Source of the DNA: Solirubrobacteraceae bacterium | Lineage (GTDB): Bacteria > Actinomycetota > Thermoleophilia > Solirubrobacterales > Solirubrobacteraceae | Length of the DNA: 5,353 bases | Direction of reading: 5' to 3' | NCBI GenBank assembly: GCA_025455895.1 | Contig: JALOLQ010000130.1 | Location: 1 to 5,353, forward strand | In this document: one piece after another, positions 1-5,353 of the stretch | Layout: each line of letters opens with the position of its first letter | Position numbering within the stretch: the first letter of the stretch is position 1 | Notes under the pieces: generated by a model | What the model saw: only the letters and a program-made list of their open reading frames with translations | Databases searched by the model: none | What the model was told of the DNA's origin: nothing | Translations under genes and position numbers: made by a program

Positions 1-472
1 TGATCCCGTCCGGGCCGACGCCGTTGGTCGTCGGCGTGGTGCCGAGCCCGGGCTCGCCCATCGGAGCCGTGCTCCCGCCGTTGCTCGAGACGAACCGCAC
101 CACCGCCTCGGTGACCCCCGCGCCCAGGCACTGCCAGCACGACCCGGTGACGCGGATCCGCGTGTCGCTCTCGGCGGTGACCGTGACGTTGCCCGGCGAC
201 AGCACGTCGTTCGTCGCAGTGCCCGGGTACTCGATCGTGAACAGCCGGTCGCACGCCGTCCCGCCCGCGGGGATCCGGCAGAACCCGATCGCGGCGTCGG
301 TTCCGGACCCGCGCTCGGGGATGCCCCAGACGACATAGCCGGTGCCGTTCGGCGCGACGGCGATCTTCGGGTTCACCCCCTGGCCCACGGTGAATGGGGT
401 CGCCGCTCGCGCCGGCGCCGGCACGATCACGAGCGCGACCGCCACCATCAGCAGCCCCACGATTCGTCGCAT
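1..472 (-). CDS. Secreted protein of unknown function, N-terminal part (cut by window edge)
   Basis: The 157 visible residues start with a textbook signal peptide: two arginines at positions 2-3, a hydrophobic core at about 4-17, and an A-R-A motif at 21-23 just before ATPF, so cleavage after residue 23 is likely and the protein is exported. The mature part opens with a stretch (GQGVNPKIAVAPNGTGYVVW) resembling the strands of beta-propeller or sialidase-like repeats. Four cysteines at 65, 74, 112 and 115 look like two disulfide pairs (C-x8-C and C-x2-C). I do not recognise a named family and no catalytic motif is visible, so an envelope or extracellular role is inferred. The ATG at 472 was chosen because a TACCGT box ends 7 bases before it. 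The in-frame GTG at 481 would overlap that box. The gene lies 67 bases downstream of the TetR gene on the same strand, and its C-terminus is outside the window. Confidence 0.8.
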   Translation of the reverse strand, partial: MRRIVGLLMVAVALVIVPAPARAATPFTVGQGVNPKIAVAPNGTGYVVWGIPERGSGTDAAIGFCRIPAGGTACDRLFTIEYPGTATNDVLSPGNVTVTAESDTRIRVTGSCWQCLGAGVTEAVVRFVSSNGGSTAPMGEPGLGTTPTTNGVGPDGI

Positions 473-479
473 GCTCGTC

Positions 480-485
480 ACGGTA
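480..485 (-). promoter_or_regulatory. Putative -10 box for a leaderless transcript of the secreted-protein gene
   Basis: On the minus strand the hexamer TACCGT fits the actinobacterial -10 consensus TANNNT and is separated by exactly 7 bases from the ATG at 472. Transcription would then begin at or next to the A of the start codon. There is no purine-rich Shine-Dalgarno sequence before the start, which fits. No convincing -35 element is visible. The same spacing occurs before the gene at 2777. Confidence 0.4.
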
Positions 486-487
486 CG

Positions 488-510
488 CCTCGCGGCGGCC
501 GAAGGCGAGG
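488..510 (-). other. Weak inverted repeat between the TetR gene and the secreted-protein gene
   Basis: CCTCGC at 488-493 and GCGAGG at 505-510 can pair into a 6-base stem with an 11-base loop, about 30 to 50 bases after the TetR stop codon. There is no T-run on either side, so it is not a standard intrinsic terminator. It could be a weak terminator or processing stem for the efflux operon, or chance pairing in GC-rich DNA. Confidence 0.2.
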
Positions 511-539
511 GGGCTGGACGACCGGGTCCTACCGGGCGC

Positions 540-1142
540 TCAGCGCGGGGCCAGTCCGCCGGCCACGAGGTCCCACAGCGCCTCGGGATGCCCGGCCGCC
601 GCGACGTCCGCGTAGTGCGCGCCGTCGACCATCGCGCGGTACATGACCGGCCCGGCCAGCGCGTCGACCGCGAGCTCGAGATCGGCGTCCGCGCGCACCT
701 CGCCGCGCTCGGCGCCGCGCTCGAGGATCGCGCGCAGCGCGGCGCGGCGCGGGTCCACCACCGCGGCGCGCAGCGCCGTGAACAGCTCGGGCTCCTCGGC
801 GGCCTCGGTCAGCAGCCGGGCGACGATCACGGTCGCGCGGCGGTCGAAGCGCTCGGAGCTGCCGCGCATGAGCGCGAGGTAGTCGCCGCGGGCGCTCCCG
901 GTGTCGGGCACCTCGACCCCCGGAGCCAGCTCGCGGAGCGCGTCGGCGAGCAGCGCCTCCTTCGTCGTCCAGCGCCGGTAGACGGTCGCCTTGCCGACCC
1001 CGGCGCGCGCGGCGATGCCCTCCATCGTGAGCCCGGCGAGGCCGCCCTCGAGCGCAAGCGCGAGGGCGGCGCCGAGGATCTTGGCGTCCGCGGCCGGATC
1101 GCGCGGTCGCCCGGGCGGCCGCGGCTCGGGCGCGCCGCTCAC
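540..1142 (-). CDS. TetR/AcrR-family transcriptional repressor, probable local regulator of the MFS efflux gene
   Basis: A 200-residue protein, the normal size for the family. After a basic N-terminus (PGRPRDP, 10-16) there is a typical TetR DNA-binding domain at about 19-66. The helix-turn-helix lies at about 38-59, with GIAARAGVGKATVYRRW at 42-58 carrying the conserved turn and the recognition helix with its TVYRRW ending. The C-terminal part (about 80-195) is a helical ligand-binding and dimerisation region of the TetR_C type with no recognisable ligand signature. The start is a GTG that overlaps the stop of the upstream MFS gene in a GTGA, with GGAGG 10 bases before it inside the MFS gene, so the two are translationally coupled. 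By analogy with TetR/exporter pairs, it probably binds the dyad at the MFS promoter and is released by a substrate of the pump. Ligand and site are inferred. Confidence 0.92.
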   Translation of the reverse strand: MSGAPEPRPPGRPRDPAADAKILGAALALALEGGLAGLTMEGIAARAGVGKATVYRRWTTKEALLADALRELAPGVEVPDTGSARGDYLALMRGSSERFDRRATVIVARLLTEAAEEPELFTALRAAVVDPRRAALRAILERGAERGEVRADADLELAVDALAGPVMYRAMVDGAHYADVAAAGHPEALWDLVAGGLAPR

Positions 1143-2665
1143 GCGCCGGCCGCCTCCGGGGCGGGCCGTCGCGCGGGCGCGGCGGCGGGGGAGCGCCCGG
1201 GGAGCGCCAGCGCGGTCAGCGCACCGGCGAGGGCCACGGCGGCGCCCGCGATCAGGGCGGTGCGCAGGCCGCCGACGAACGCGGCCTCCGCGGCGCTGCG
1301 CAGCGCGTCGCCCGCGGGGCCGAGCCGGTCGGCGACGGCGGCCGCGCCGGCCACGCCGTCGCGGGCCGCGTCGGCGGCGGGCGCGGGCAGGCCGGCGACG
1401 GCGTCCTCCATGCGCCCACGGTATCCGCTGGAGGCGAGCGATCCGAGCACCGCCACGCCGATCGTGCCGCCGACGATCCGCACCGCGTCGTTCGTCGCCG
1501 ACCCGATGCTGAGGCGGCTCTCGGGGACCGCCGACATCAGCGCGGCGGTCGCCGGCGCCATCACGGTCGCGAGCGCCACGCCGGTGGCGAGGAACAGCGG
1601 CCCGAGCGTGGCGAACCCGCTCCCGGTGTCCGCCAGGCTCAGCACGATCATCGTCGCGCCGAGGCCGCACGCGCCCGTCGCCACGGCGGCGCGCGTGCCC
1701 GCGCGGGCCTCGAGCAGCGTCGCCAGCGGCGAGCCGGCGACCATGCCGGCGGCGAGCATCGCCGTCCAGGCCCCGGCCTCCAGCGGCGAGCGGCCGAGCA
1801 CGACCTGGAGGTACTGCGTCATGAGCAGCAGCACCCCGAAGAGCCCGAAGAACGCCGCGGCGATCGTCGCGCTGCCCGCCGAGAAGCGCCGGTCGCGCAG
1901 CAGCGCGAGGTCGAGCATCGGCTCGCGGGCGTGCCGCTCCCAGGCGGCGAACGCGGCGAGCAGGAGCAGGCCGGCCCCCAGCGCGGCGAGCACGACGGCG
2001 TCGGTCCAGCCGCGCACGGGCGCCTCGATCAGGGCCCACACGATCGCCCCGAGCGCGGTGCCCGAGAGGGCGAGGCCGGGCAGGTCGAGCCGGCGGGCGC
2101 CCGGGTCGCGCGACTCGGGGACGAGCGCGGCGCAGCCCGCCAGCGCGACGAGCACGATCGGGACGTTGACGAGGAAGACCCACCGCCACGAGGCGTGCTC
2201 GACGAGGAAGCCGCCGGCGAGCGGGCCCGCGGCGACGCCGAGGCCGGCGACCGCGGTCCAGGTCGCGATCGCGCGGGTGCGGCCGGGGCCGGTGAAGACC
2301 GCGGTGATGAGCGACAGCGTCGAGGGCATGATCAGCGCCGCACCCACGCCCATCGACGCGCGCACCGCGATCAGCGCCTCGGGCGACGAGCAGAAGGCGG
2401 CGGCGACCGACGAGACGCCGAACAGGATCAGGCCGGCGACGAACGCGCGCCGCCGGCCGAAGCGGTCGCCGAGCGCGCCGGCGGTGAGCACGAGGGCGCA
2501 GAAGACGAGCAGGTAGGCGTCGACGGTCCACTGCAGGTCGCGGGCGTCGGCGCCGAGGTCGGCGGCGAGCGCGGGCAGCGCGACGTTGAGGATCGTGTCG
2601 TCGAGCGAGATCACGAAGAGGCCGAGGCAGAGAACGGCGAGCAGGGCGGTGGAACGGCGTGGCAC
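1139..2665 (-). CDS. MFS transporter, DHA2 (EmrB/QacA) drug:proton antiporter type, 14 predicted helices
   Basis: A 508-residue integral membrane protein, the usual length of 14-helix DHA2 exporters, which pump drugs or other small molecules out in exchange for protons. Family marks are visible: LDDTILNVALP in the first helix (21-31, acidic pair D22/D23), motif A GALGDRFGRRR in the loop after helix 2 (63-73), motif B around R102 (RASMGVGAALIMP, 102-114), and the antiporter motif C AVAGLGVAAGPLAGG (138-152). A long Ala-rich non-membrane loop (about 415-460) precedes the last helix, and the tail is Pro/Ala/Arg-rich. The GTG at 2665 was chosen because GGGAG lies 6 bases before it and the hydrophobic N-terminus follows at once. 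An upstream in-frame extension would cross the promoter. It is first in an operon with the TetR gene. The substrate cannot be read from sequence. Confidence 0.93.
   Translation of the reverse strand: MPRRSTALLAVLCLGLFVISLDDTILNVALPALAADLGADARDLQWTVDAYLLVFCALVLTAGALGDRFGRRRAFVAGLILFGVSSVAAAFCSSPEALIAVRASMGVGAALIMPSTLSLITAVFTGPGRTRAIATWTAVAGLGVAAGPLAGGFLVEHASWRWVFLVNVPIVLVALAGCAALVPESRDPGARRLDLPGLALSGTALGAIVWALIEAPVRGWTDAVVLAALGAGLLLLAAFAAWERHAREPMLDLALLRDRRFSAGSATIAAAFFGLFGVLLLMTQYLQVVLGRSPLEAGAWTAMLAAGMVAGSPLATLLEARAGTRAAVATGACGLGATMIVLSLADTGSGFATLGPLFLATGVALATVMAPATAALMSAVPESRLSIGSATNDAVRIVGGTIGVAVLGSLASSGYRGRMEDAVAGLPAPAADAARDGVAGAAAVADRLGPAGDALRSAAEAAFVGGLRTALIAGAAVALAGALTALALPGRSPAAAPARRPAPEAAGA
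1153..1157 (-). promoter_or_regulatory. Shine-Dalgarno site for the TetR gene
   Basis: On the minus strand GGAGG lies inside the last codons of the MFS gene, 10 bases before the GTG at 1142. It supports the choice of that GTG over a start further upstream in the same open frame, where the long upstream translation is arginine-rich shadow sequence with no family resemblance. Confidence 0.5.
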
Positions 2666-2671
2666 GAGGGT

Positions 2672-2676
2672 CTCCC
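2672..2676 (-). promoter_or_regulatory. Shine-Dalgarno site that fixes the GTG start of the MFS gene
   Basis: On the minus strand GGGAG is followed by 6 bases and then the GTG at 2665. This is the only good ribosome site in the region, and it sits about 30 bases downstream of the expected transcription start, giving a normal leader of roughly 40 bases. Confidence 0.6.
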
Positions 2677-2691
2677 AGGTAACGGACGAAG

Positions 2692-2716
2692 ACGTATCGA
2701 AACGTGTTCGAACCGT
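2692..2716. promoter_or_regulatory. Putative TetR operator dyad over the MFS transcription start
   Basis: The core is TCGAA (2697-2701), five bases, TTCGA (2707-2711), a perfect 5-base inverted repeat centred on 2704. Outer arms ACG (2692-2694) and CGT (2714-2716) are also symmetric about the same centre, as is the CG pair at 2703/2705. The dyad overlaps the edge of the -10 box and the expected start near 2705, where a bound repressor would block initiation. Size and symmetry suit a TetR dimer. Assignment to the TetR protein encoded in the same operon is inferred from proximity. Confidence 0.55.
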
Positions 2717-2740
2717 AACAGGCGTCGTTGCGGAACGCAA
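2712..2740 (-). promoter_or_regulatory. Promoter of the MFS-tetR operon
   Basis: Reading the minus strand, TTGCGT (2740-2735) and TACGGT (2717-2712) are separated by 17 bases, a good vegetative sigma-factor arrangement (-10 of the TANNNT form). Start of transcription is expected near 2705, which is an A on the minus strand. The operator dyad lies directly on it. Confidence 0.6.
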
Positions 2741-2750
2741 GCGCCTCGAA

Positions 2751-2764
2751 ACCGGGGCCCCGGT
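2751..2764. repeat. Perfect 14-base palindrome upstream of the MoaD-MoaE gene
   Basis: ACCGGGGCCCCGGT reads identically on both strands. It abuts the putative -10 box of the gene at 2777, sharing the T at 2764, and lies upstream of the -35 of the divergent MFS promoter. It could be a protein-binding site, or chance in GC-rich DNA. Confidence 0.35.
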
Positions 2765-2769
2765 AGCCT
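2764..2769 (+). promoter_or_regulatory. Putative -10 box for a leaderless transcript of the MoaD-MoaE gene
   Basis: TAGCCT matches TANNNT and ends 7 bases before the ATG at 2777, so transcription would begin at the start codon. No Shine-Dalgarno sequence of useful strength precedes the ATG. No good -35 hexamer is seen at 16-18 bases. Confidence 0.45.
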
Positions 2770-2776
2770 GCGCCCC

Positions 2777-3430
2777 ATGCACGTGCGCGTCCGCCTCTTC
2801 GCGATGCTCCGGGAGCGCGCCGGGCGCGACGAGCTCGAGCTCGACCTGCCCGACGGCGCACGCGTCTCCGACGCCCTCGCCGAGCTCGGCGACCTGACCG
2901 AGGGCTTCAGCTGCGTGCTCGCCGTCAACCGCGTCTACGCGCCGGACGACCAGGTGCTGCACGAGGGGGACGAGGTCGCGCTGATCCCGCCCGTCTCCGG
3001 CGGCGCGGCCGCCGTCCACGTCGCGCTGCGCGCCGAGCCGCTCTCGCTCGACGCGCTCGCCGAGCGTGTGCGCGACCCGCGCGCGGGCGCCGTCGTCACG
3101 TTCTCCGGGGTCACGCGCGAGGTCGAGTCGCTCGACTACGAGGCCTACGCCGAGATGGCCGAGCCGGCGCTGCGCGAGATCGTCGAGGCGGCGGTCGCGC
3201 GGCACGGCCTGTGCGCCGCCGCCGCCGAGCACCGGGTCGGGTCGGTCCCGCTGAGCGAGCCGAGCGTGCTCGTCGCCGCCAGCGCGCCGCATCGCGGCGA
3301 GGCCTTCGCCGGAGCCCGCGAGATCATCGACGCGATCAAGGCGAACGCCCCGATCTGGAAGGTCGAGATCGACGGCGGCGAGCGGCGCTGGGTGGCGGGA
3401 ACGCGGCCGGAGAACGCTCCCACGGAGTGA
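2777..3430 (+). CDS. moaX: Fused MoaD-MoaE protein (MoaX-type molybdopterin synthase)
   Basis: A 217-residue single chain holding both subunits of molybdopterin synthase, which puts two sulfurs into precursor Z (cPMP) to make molybdopterin in the cytoplasm. Residues 1-76 are a ubiquitin-fold MoaD domain (MHVRVRLFAMLRERAG at the start, NRVYAPDDQVLHEGDEVALIPPVSGG at the end) with its diglycine at G75-G76. Residues about 80-212 are MoaE: PLSLDAL (88-94), GAVVTFSGVTRE (104-115), YEAYAEMAEPAL (121-132), the HR pair at 172-173, and IKANAPIWKVE (187-197). K188 and K195 align with the E. coli catalytic lysines K119 and K126. MoaD normally works through a free C-terminal glycine thiocarboxylate, so cleavage after G76 is expected, as described for M. 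tuberculosis MoaX. The symbol is given by this analogy. No other Mo-cofactor genes are in the window. The ABC permease gene follows after 26 bases. Confidence 0.93.
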   Translation: MHVRVRLFAMLRERAGRDELELDLPDGARVSDALAELGDLTEGFSCVLAVNRVYAPDDQVLHEGDEVALIPPVSGGAAAVHVALRAEPLSLDALAERVRDPRAGAVVTFSGVTREVESLDYEAYAEMAEPALREIVEAAVARHGLCAAAAEHRVGSVPLSEPSVLVAASAPHRGEAFAGAREIIDAIKANAPIWKVEIDGGERRWVAGTRPENAPTE

Positions 3431-3441
3431 GCCGGGTCGGA

Positions 3442-3447
3442 TAGCGT
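3442..3447 (+). promoter_or_regulatory. Possible -10 box just before the ABC permease gene
   Basis: TAGCGT fits TANNNT and ends 9 bases before the ATG at 3457, so a transcript would begin 0-3 bases before the start codon. No -35 is apparent. It suggests the ABC genes may have their own near-leaderless transcript in addition to read-through from the MoaD-MoaE gene. Confidence 0.3.
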
Positions 3448-3456
3448 CGCGCCGGG

Positions 3457-4470
3457 ATGTGGCGCGTCACGATCCGGGACATCGTCTTCCGCCGGCGCCA
3501 GTTCCTCATCGCCGTGCTCGGGGCGGGCGTCGTGTTCGGGCTGGCGCTGCTGCTGAGCGGCGTCAGCCAGGGGTTCCGCACCGAGGTCCGCGACACGATC
3601 GCCGCGGTCGGCGCCGAGCGCTGGATCGTGCCGGAGGGGACGCCGGGGCCGCTGGGCGCCGAGACGGTCGTGCCGGAGGCCGCCGTCGCGGCCGTCGCCG
3701 CGCAGCCCGGCGCGCGCGACGTGCGCCCGCTCGTCGTCTTCCAGGCGCCGGTCGGGCTCGGCGGCGGGGGCCGGGAGACGGCGACGCTGTTCGGCGGCAC
3801 CGAGCCGGTGCCGCCCGGGCGGGCCGTCGTCGACGAGCGCCTCGGCGTGGCGCGCGGCGCACCGATCGAGATCGGCGGGCGCCGGTTCACGGTCGAGCGC
3901 GTCGTCTCCGGGCGGACGATCTTCGGCGGCCAGCCGGTGATCGTGCTGCCGTTCCGCGACGCCCAGCGGTTCCGCTTCGGGCGCGCGCGCTCGGTCTCGG
4001 CGGTGCTCGCCGACGGGAGTCCGCGCGTGCCGGCCGGGCTCGTGGCGCGCTCGCCGGCGCAGGTCGCCGACGGCGCCGCGGTGACGATGGAGGGCGCGAC
4101 GCGGACGGTCGACCTGTTCCGCATCTTCATGTGGCTCGTCGCGGCGATCATCGTCGCGGCGATCACGTACCTCACGGTCCAGGAGCGCCTGCGCGACTTC
4201 GCGGTGCTCAAGGCGGTCGGCGCGACCTCCCGTGCGCTGGCGTGGGGCGTCGTGCTGGGGGCCGTGCTCGCGTCGCTGCTGGCGACGCTCGTCGCCGCGG
4301 CGATCGCGACGCTGCTCGCGCCCGTCTTCCCGATGCCCGCGGACATCCGGCCCGGCGCCTACCTGGCGATGCCCGTGATCGCGGTCGTCGTCGGCGTGCT
4401 CGCGAGCCTGGCCGCGCTGCGCCGGGTGCAGCGGATCGACCCGGCCCTCGCGTTCGGGGGCGCCGGGTGA
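3457..4470 (+). CDS. ABC transporter permease, FtsX/MacB type
   Basis: A 337-residue membrane protein with the four-helix FtsX-like plan. There is one helix at about 16-37 after a short basic N-terminus, then a large extracytoplasmic domain (about 40-218, MacB periplasmic-core-like), then three helices at about 222-240, 262-290 and 302-321. The cytoplasmic loop QERLRDFAVLKAVGATSRAL (242-261) is the characteristic FtsX-family stretch that contacts the ATPase. Such permeases dimerise and either export molecules or couple ATP use to work outside the membrane (MacB, LolCE, DevC, FtsX). The cargo cannot be told here, and no adaptor or substrate-binding protein is in the window. The ATG at 3457 directly precedes the basic/hydrophobic N-terminus. 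The stop overlaps the start of the ATPase gene in GTGA, so the two are made together. Confidence 0.9.
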   Translation: MWRVTIRDIVFRRRQFLIAVLGAGVVFGLALLLSGVSQGFRTEVRDTIAAVGAERWIVPEGTPGPLGAETVVPEAAVAAVAAQPGARDVRPLVVFQAPVGLGGGGRETATLFGGTEPVPPGRAVVDERLGVARGAPIEIGGRRFTVERVVSGRTIFGGQPVIVLPFRDAQRFRFGRARSVSAVLADGSPRVPAGLVARSPAQVADGAAVTMEGATRTVDLFRIFMWLVAAIIVAAITYLTVQERLRDFAVLKAVGATSRALAWGVVLGAVLASLLATLVAAAIATLLAPVFPMPADIRPGAYLAMPVIAVVVGVLASLAALRRVQRIDPALAFGGAG

Positions 4471-5353
4471 GCGGCGTCGAGATCCGCGACCTCAGCGTCG
4501 CCTACACCTCGCGCGCCGGCTACCGCGTCGCGCCGTTCGAGGGCTTCAGCGCCTCCTGCGCCGACGGCGAGCTCGGCATCCTGCTCGGCCCGAGCGGGTC
4601 GGGGAAGACGACGCTGCTCTCCTGCCTGGCGGGACTGCTGCGGCCCGCGAGCGGCACGATCACGGCCGCGGGGCGCGAGGTCACCGCGCTCACGGGCCGG
4701 GCCCTCGACGGCTACCGCCGTACGGGCGTCGGCGTCGTCTTCCAGGCGTTCAACCTGATCCCGAGCCTCTCGGCCCGCGAGAACGTCGCCGTTCCGCTGC
4801 GGCTCGCCGGCCGCTCGTGGCGCGAGGCCGAGGCGCGCGCCGACGCGCTGCTCGACGAGGTCGGGCTCGCGGACCGCCGCGGGCACCGCCCCGGCGAGCT
4901 CTCCGGCGGCCAGCAGCAGCGCGTCGCGATCGCCCGCGCGCTCGTGCACGACCCGCCGGTGATCCTCGCCGACGAGCCGACCGCGCACCTGGACTACATC
5001 TCCGTCGAGGAGGTCCTGCTGCTGATCCGCCGGCTCGCCGCGCCCGGCCGCGTGGTGCTCGTCGCCACCCACGACGAGCGCTTCAACCCGCTGGCCGACC
5101 GGGTGATCGAGCTGCGCCCGCTCGGGGCGGCCGGCGAGACGGAGCCGTTCACCCGCGAGCTGCGGGCCGGCGAGGTGCTCTTCGAGCAGGGCGACCCCGC
5201 CGACCACGTGTACGTCGTCGAAGCGGGCGCGGTCGAGGTCTACCGCCCTCGGCCCGGCGGCGGCGACGACGTGCTCGCCACGCTCGGGCCGGGCCGGCAC
5301 TTCGGCGAGATCGGCCCGCTCCTCAAGCTGCCGCGCACCGCCTCGATCCGCGG
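4467..5353 (+). CDS. ABC ATPase (LolD/MacB type) fused to a cyclic-nucleotide-binding domain, C-terminus cut by window edge
   Basis: 295 residues are visible from a GTG start that overlaps the permease stop (GTGA), with GGGGG 6 bases before it. Residues 1 to about 217 form a complete nucleotide-binding domain: Walker A GPSGSGKTT (41-49), Q-loop Q93 in VFQAFNLIP, signature LSGGQQQR (145-152), Walker B VILADE (165-170) with catalytic E170, D-loop AHLD (173-176), and H-switch H202 in THD. All key residues are intact, so it should hydrolyse ATP and power the adjacent permease. Directly after it, from about 226, comes a CRP/PKA-type cNMP-binding domain: LRAGEVLFEQGDPADHVYVVEAG (232-254), VEVYR (256-260), and the phosphate-binding cassette FGEIGPLLKLPRTAS (279-293). 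E281 and R290 stand where CRP has the ribose- and phosphate-contacting E72 and R82. The last strands and hinge helix lie outside the window. Control of transport by cAMP, cGMP or a related nucleotide is inferred. Confidence 0.92.
   Translation, partial: MSGVEIRDLSVAYTSRAGYRVAPFEGFSASCADGELGILLGPSGSGKTTLLSCLAGLLRPASGTITAAGREVTALTGRALDGYRRTGVGVVFQAFNLIPSLSARENVAVPLRLAGRSWREAEARADALLDEVGLADRRGHRPGELSGGQQQRVAIARALVHDPPVILADEPTAHLDYISVEEVLLLIRRLAAPGRVVLVATHDERFNPLADRVIELRPLGAAGETEPFTRELRAGEVLFEQGDPADHVYVVEAGAVEVYRPRPGGGDDVLATLGPGRHFGEIGPLLKLPRTASIR

Noticed and set aside
488..539. Intrinsic terminator after the TetR gene
   Set aside because: Only a 6-base stem with an 11-base loop and a CCCGGT direct repeat are present, without a T-run, so a terminator cannot be claimed.
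342..2516. Very long plus-strand open frame (724 codons) across the TetR and MFS genes
   Set aside because: Its translation is low-complexity Ala/Arg/Pro/Ser with no family resemblance. It is antisense to two genes with intact family motifs, and such open frames are expected in GC-rich DNA.
1931..2776. N-terminal extension of the MoaD-MoaE frame to a start at 1931
   Set aside because: The extension is Gly/Glu/Arg/Asp-rich antisense of the MFS gene. The MoaD fold begins exactly at the ATG at 2777, which is preceded by a -10 box.
540..2861. Long minus-strand open frame (773 codons) read as one protein ending in the TetR domain
   Set aside because: Only the last 200 residues from the GTG at 1142 are real. 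The upstream part is arginine-rich shadow sequence out of frame with the MFS gene.
3336..4346. 336-codon minus-strand frame opposite the permease
   Set aside because: Low-complexity Ser/Thr/Ala/Arg translation, antisense to a permease with clear membrane segments and the FtsX-family loop.
4359..5300. 313-codon minus-strand frame opposite the ABC genes
   Set aside because: It is the antisense shadow of the ATPase, whose Walker A, signature, Walker B and cNMP motifs are all intact on the plus strand.
3457..5353. The ABC genes as a molybdate importer (ModBC) next to a Mo-cofactor gene
   Set aside because: The permease has the FtsX/MacB plan with a large external domain and no ModB features. 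The ATPase is LolD/MacB-like with no ModC molybdate-binding tail, and no binding protein is present.

Overview
The window is very GC-rich DNA with strong G/C third-position bias, GTG starts, 4-base GTGA gene overlaps and TANNNT boxes placed a few bases before start codons. This points to a high-GC actinobacterium. The style (leaderless-looking starts, a cysteine-containing secreted protein, a fused ABC ATPase/cyclic-nucleotide-binding protein) reminds me of the Thermoleophilia (Solirubrobacterales), but that is an inference from general character, not from a marker gene. Six protein genes fill the window and no RNA genes, CRISPR arrays or insertion sequences are visible. No gap between genes exceeds about 110 bases.

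Left part (minus strand, 2665 down to 1). A drug-efflux module comes first in transcription order: a 508-residue, 14-helix-type MFS exporter (1139-2665) overlapping by GTGA with a 200-residue TetR-family repressor (540-1142). After a 67-base gap comes a gene in the same direction for a secreted protein with a clear signal peptide (1-472), cut by the window edge. The exporter/repressor pair has a good promoter (TTGCGT, 17 bases, TACGGT) and a dyad (TCGAA-N5-TTCGA) centred on the expected transcription start, so the repressor probably shuts off its own operon.

Right part (plus strand, 2777 to 5353). Diverging from the exporter is a 217-residue MoaD-MoaE fusion (MoaX-type molybdopterin synthase) whose MoaD diglycine lies inside the chain. 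It is followed after 26 bases by a two-gene ABC transporter: an FtsX/MacB-type permease of 337 residues and, overlapping it by GTGA, an ATPase whose complete nucleotide-binding domain runs straight into a cyclic-nucleotide-binding domain (CRP/PKA type). The window ends inside that second domain.

Most notable are the ATPase-cNMP domain fusion, which suggests a transporter under second-messenger control, the single-chain molybdopterin synthase, the well-formed divergent operator/promoter region, and the repeated TANNNT-N7-ATG arrangement that suggests leaderless transcripts.
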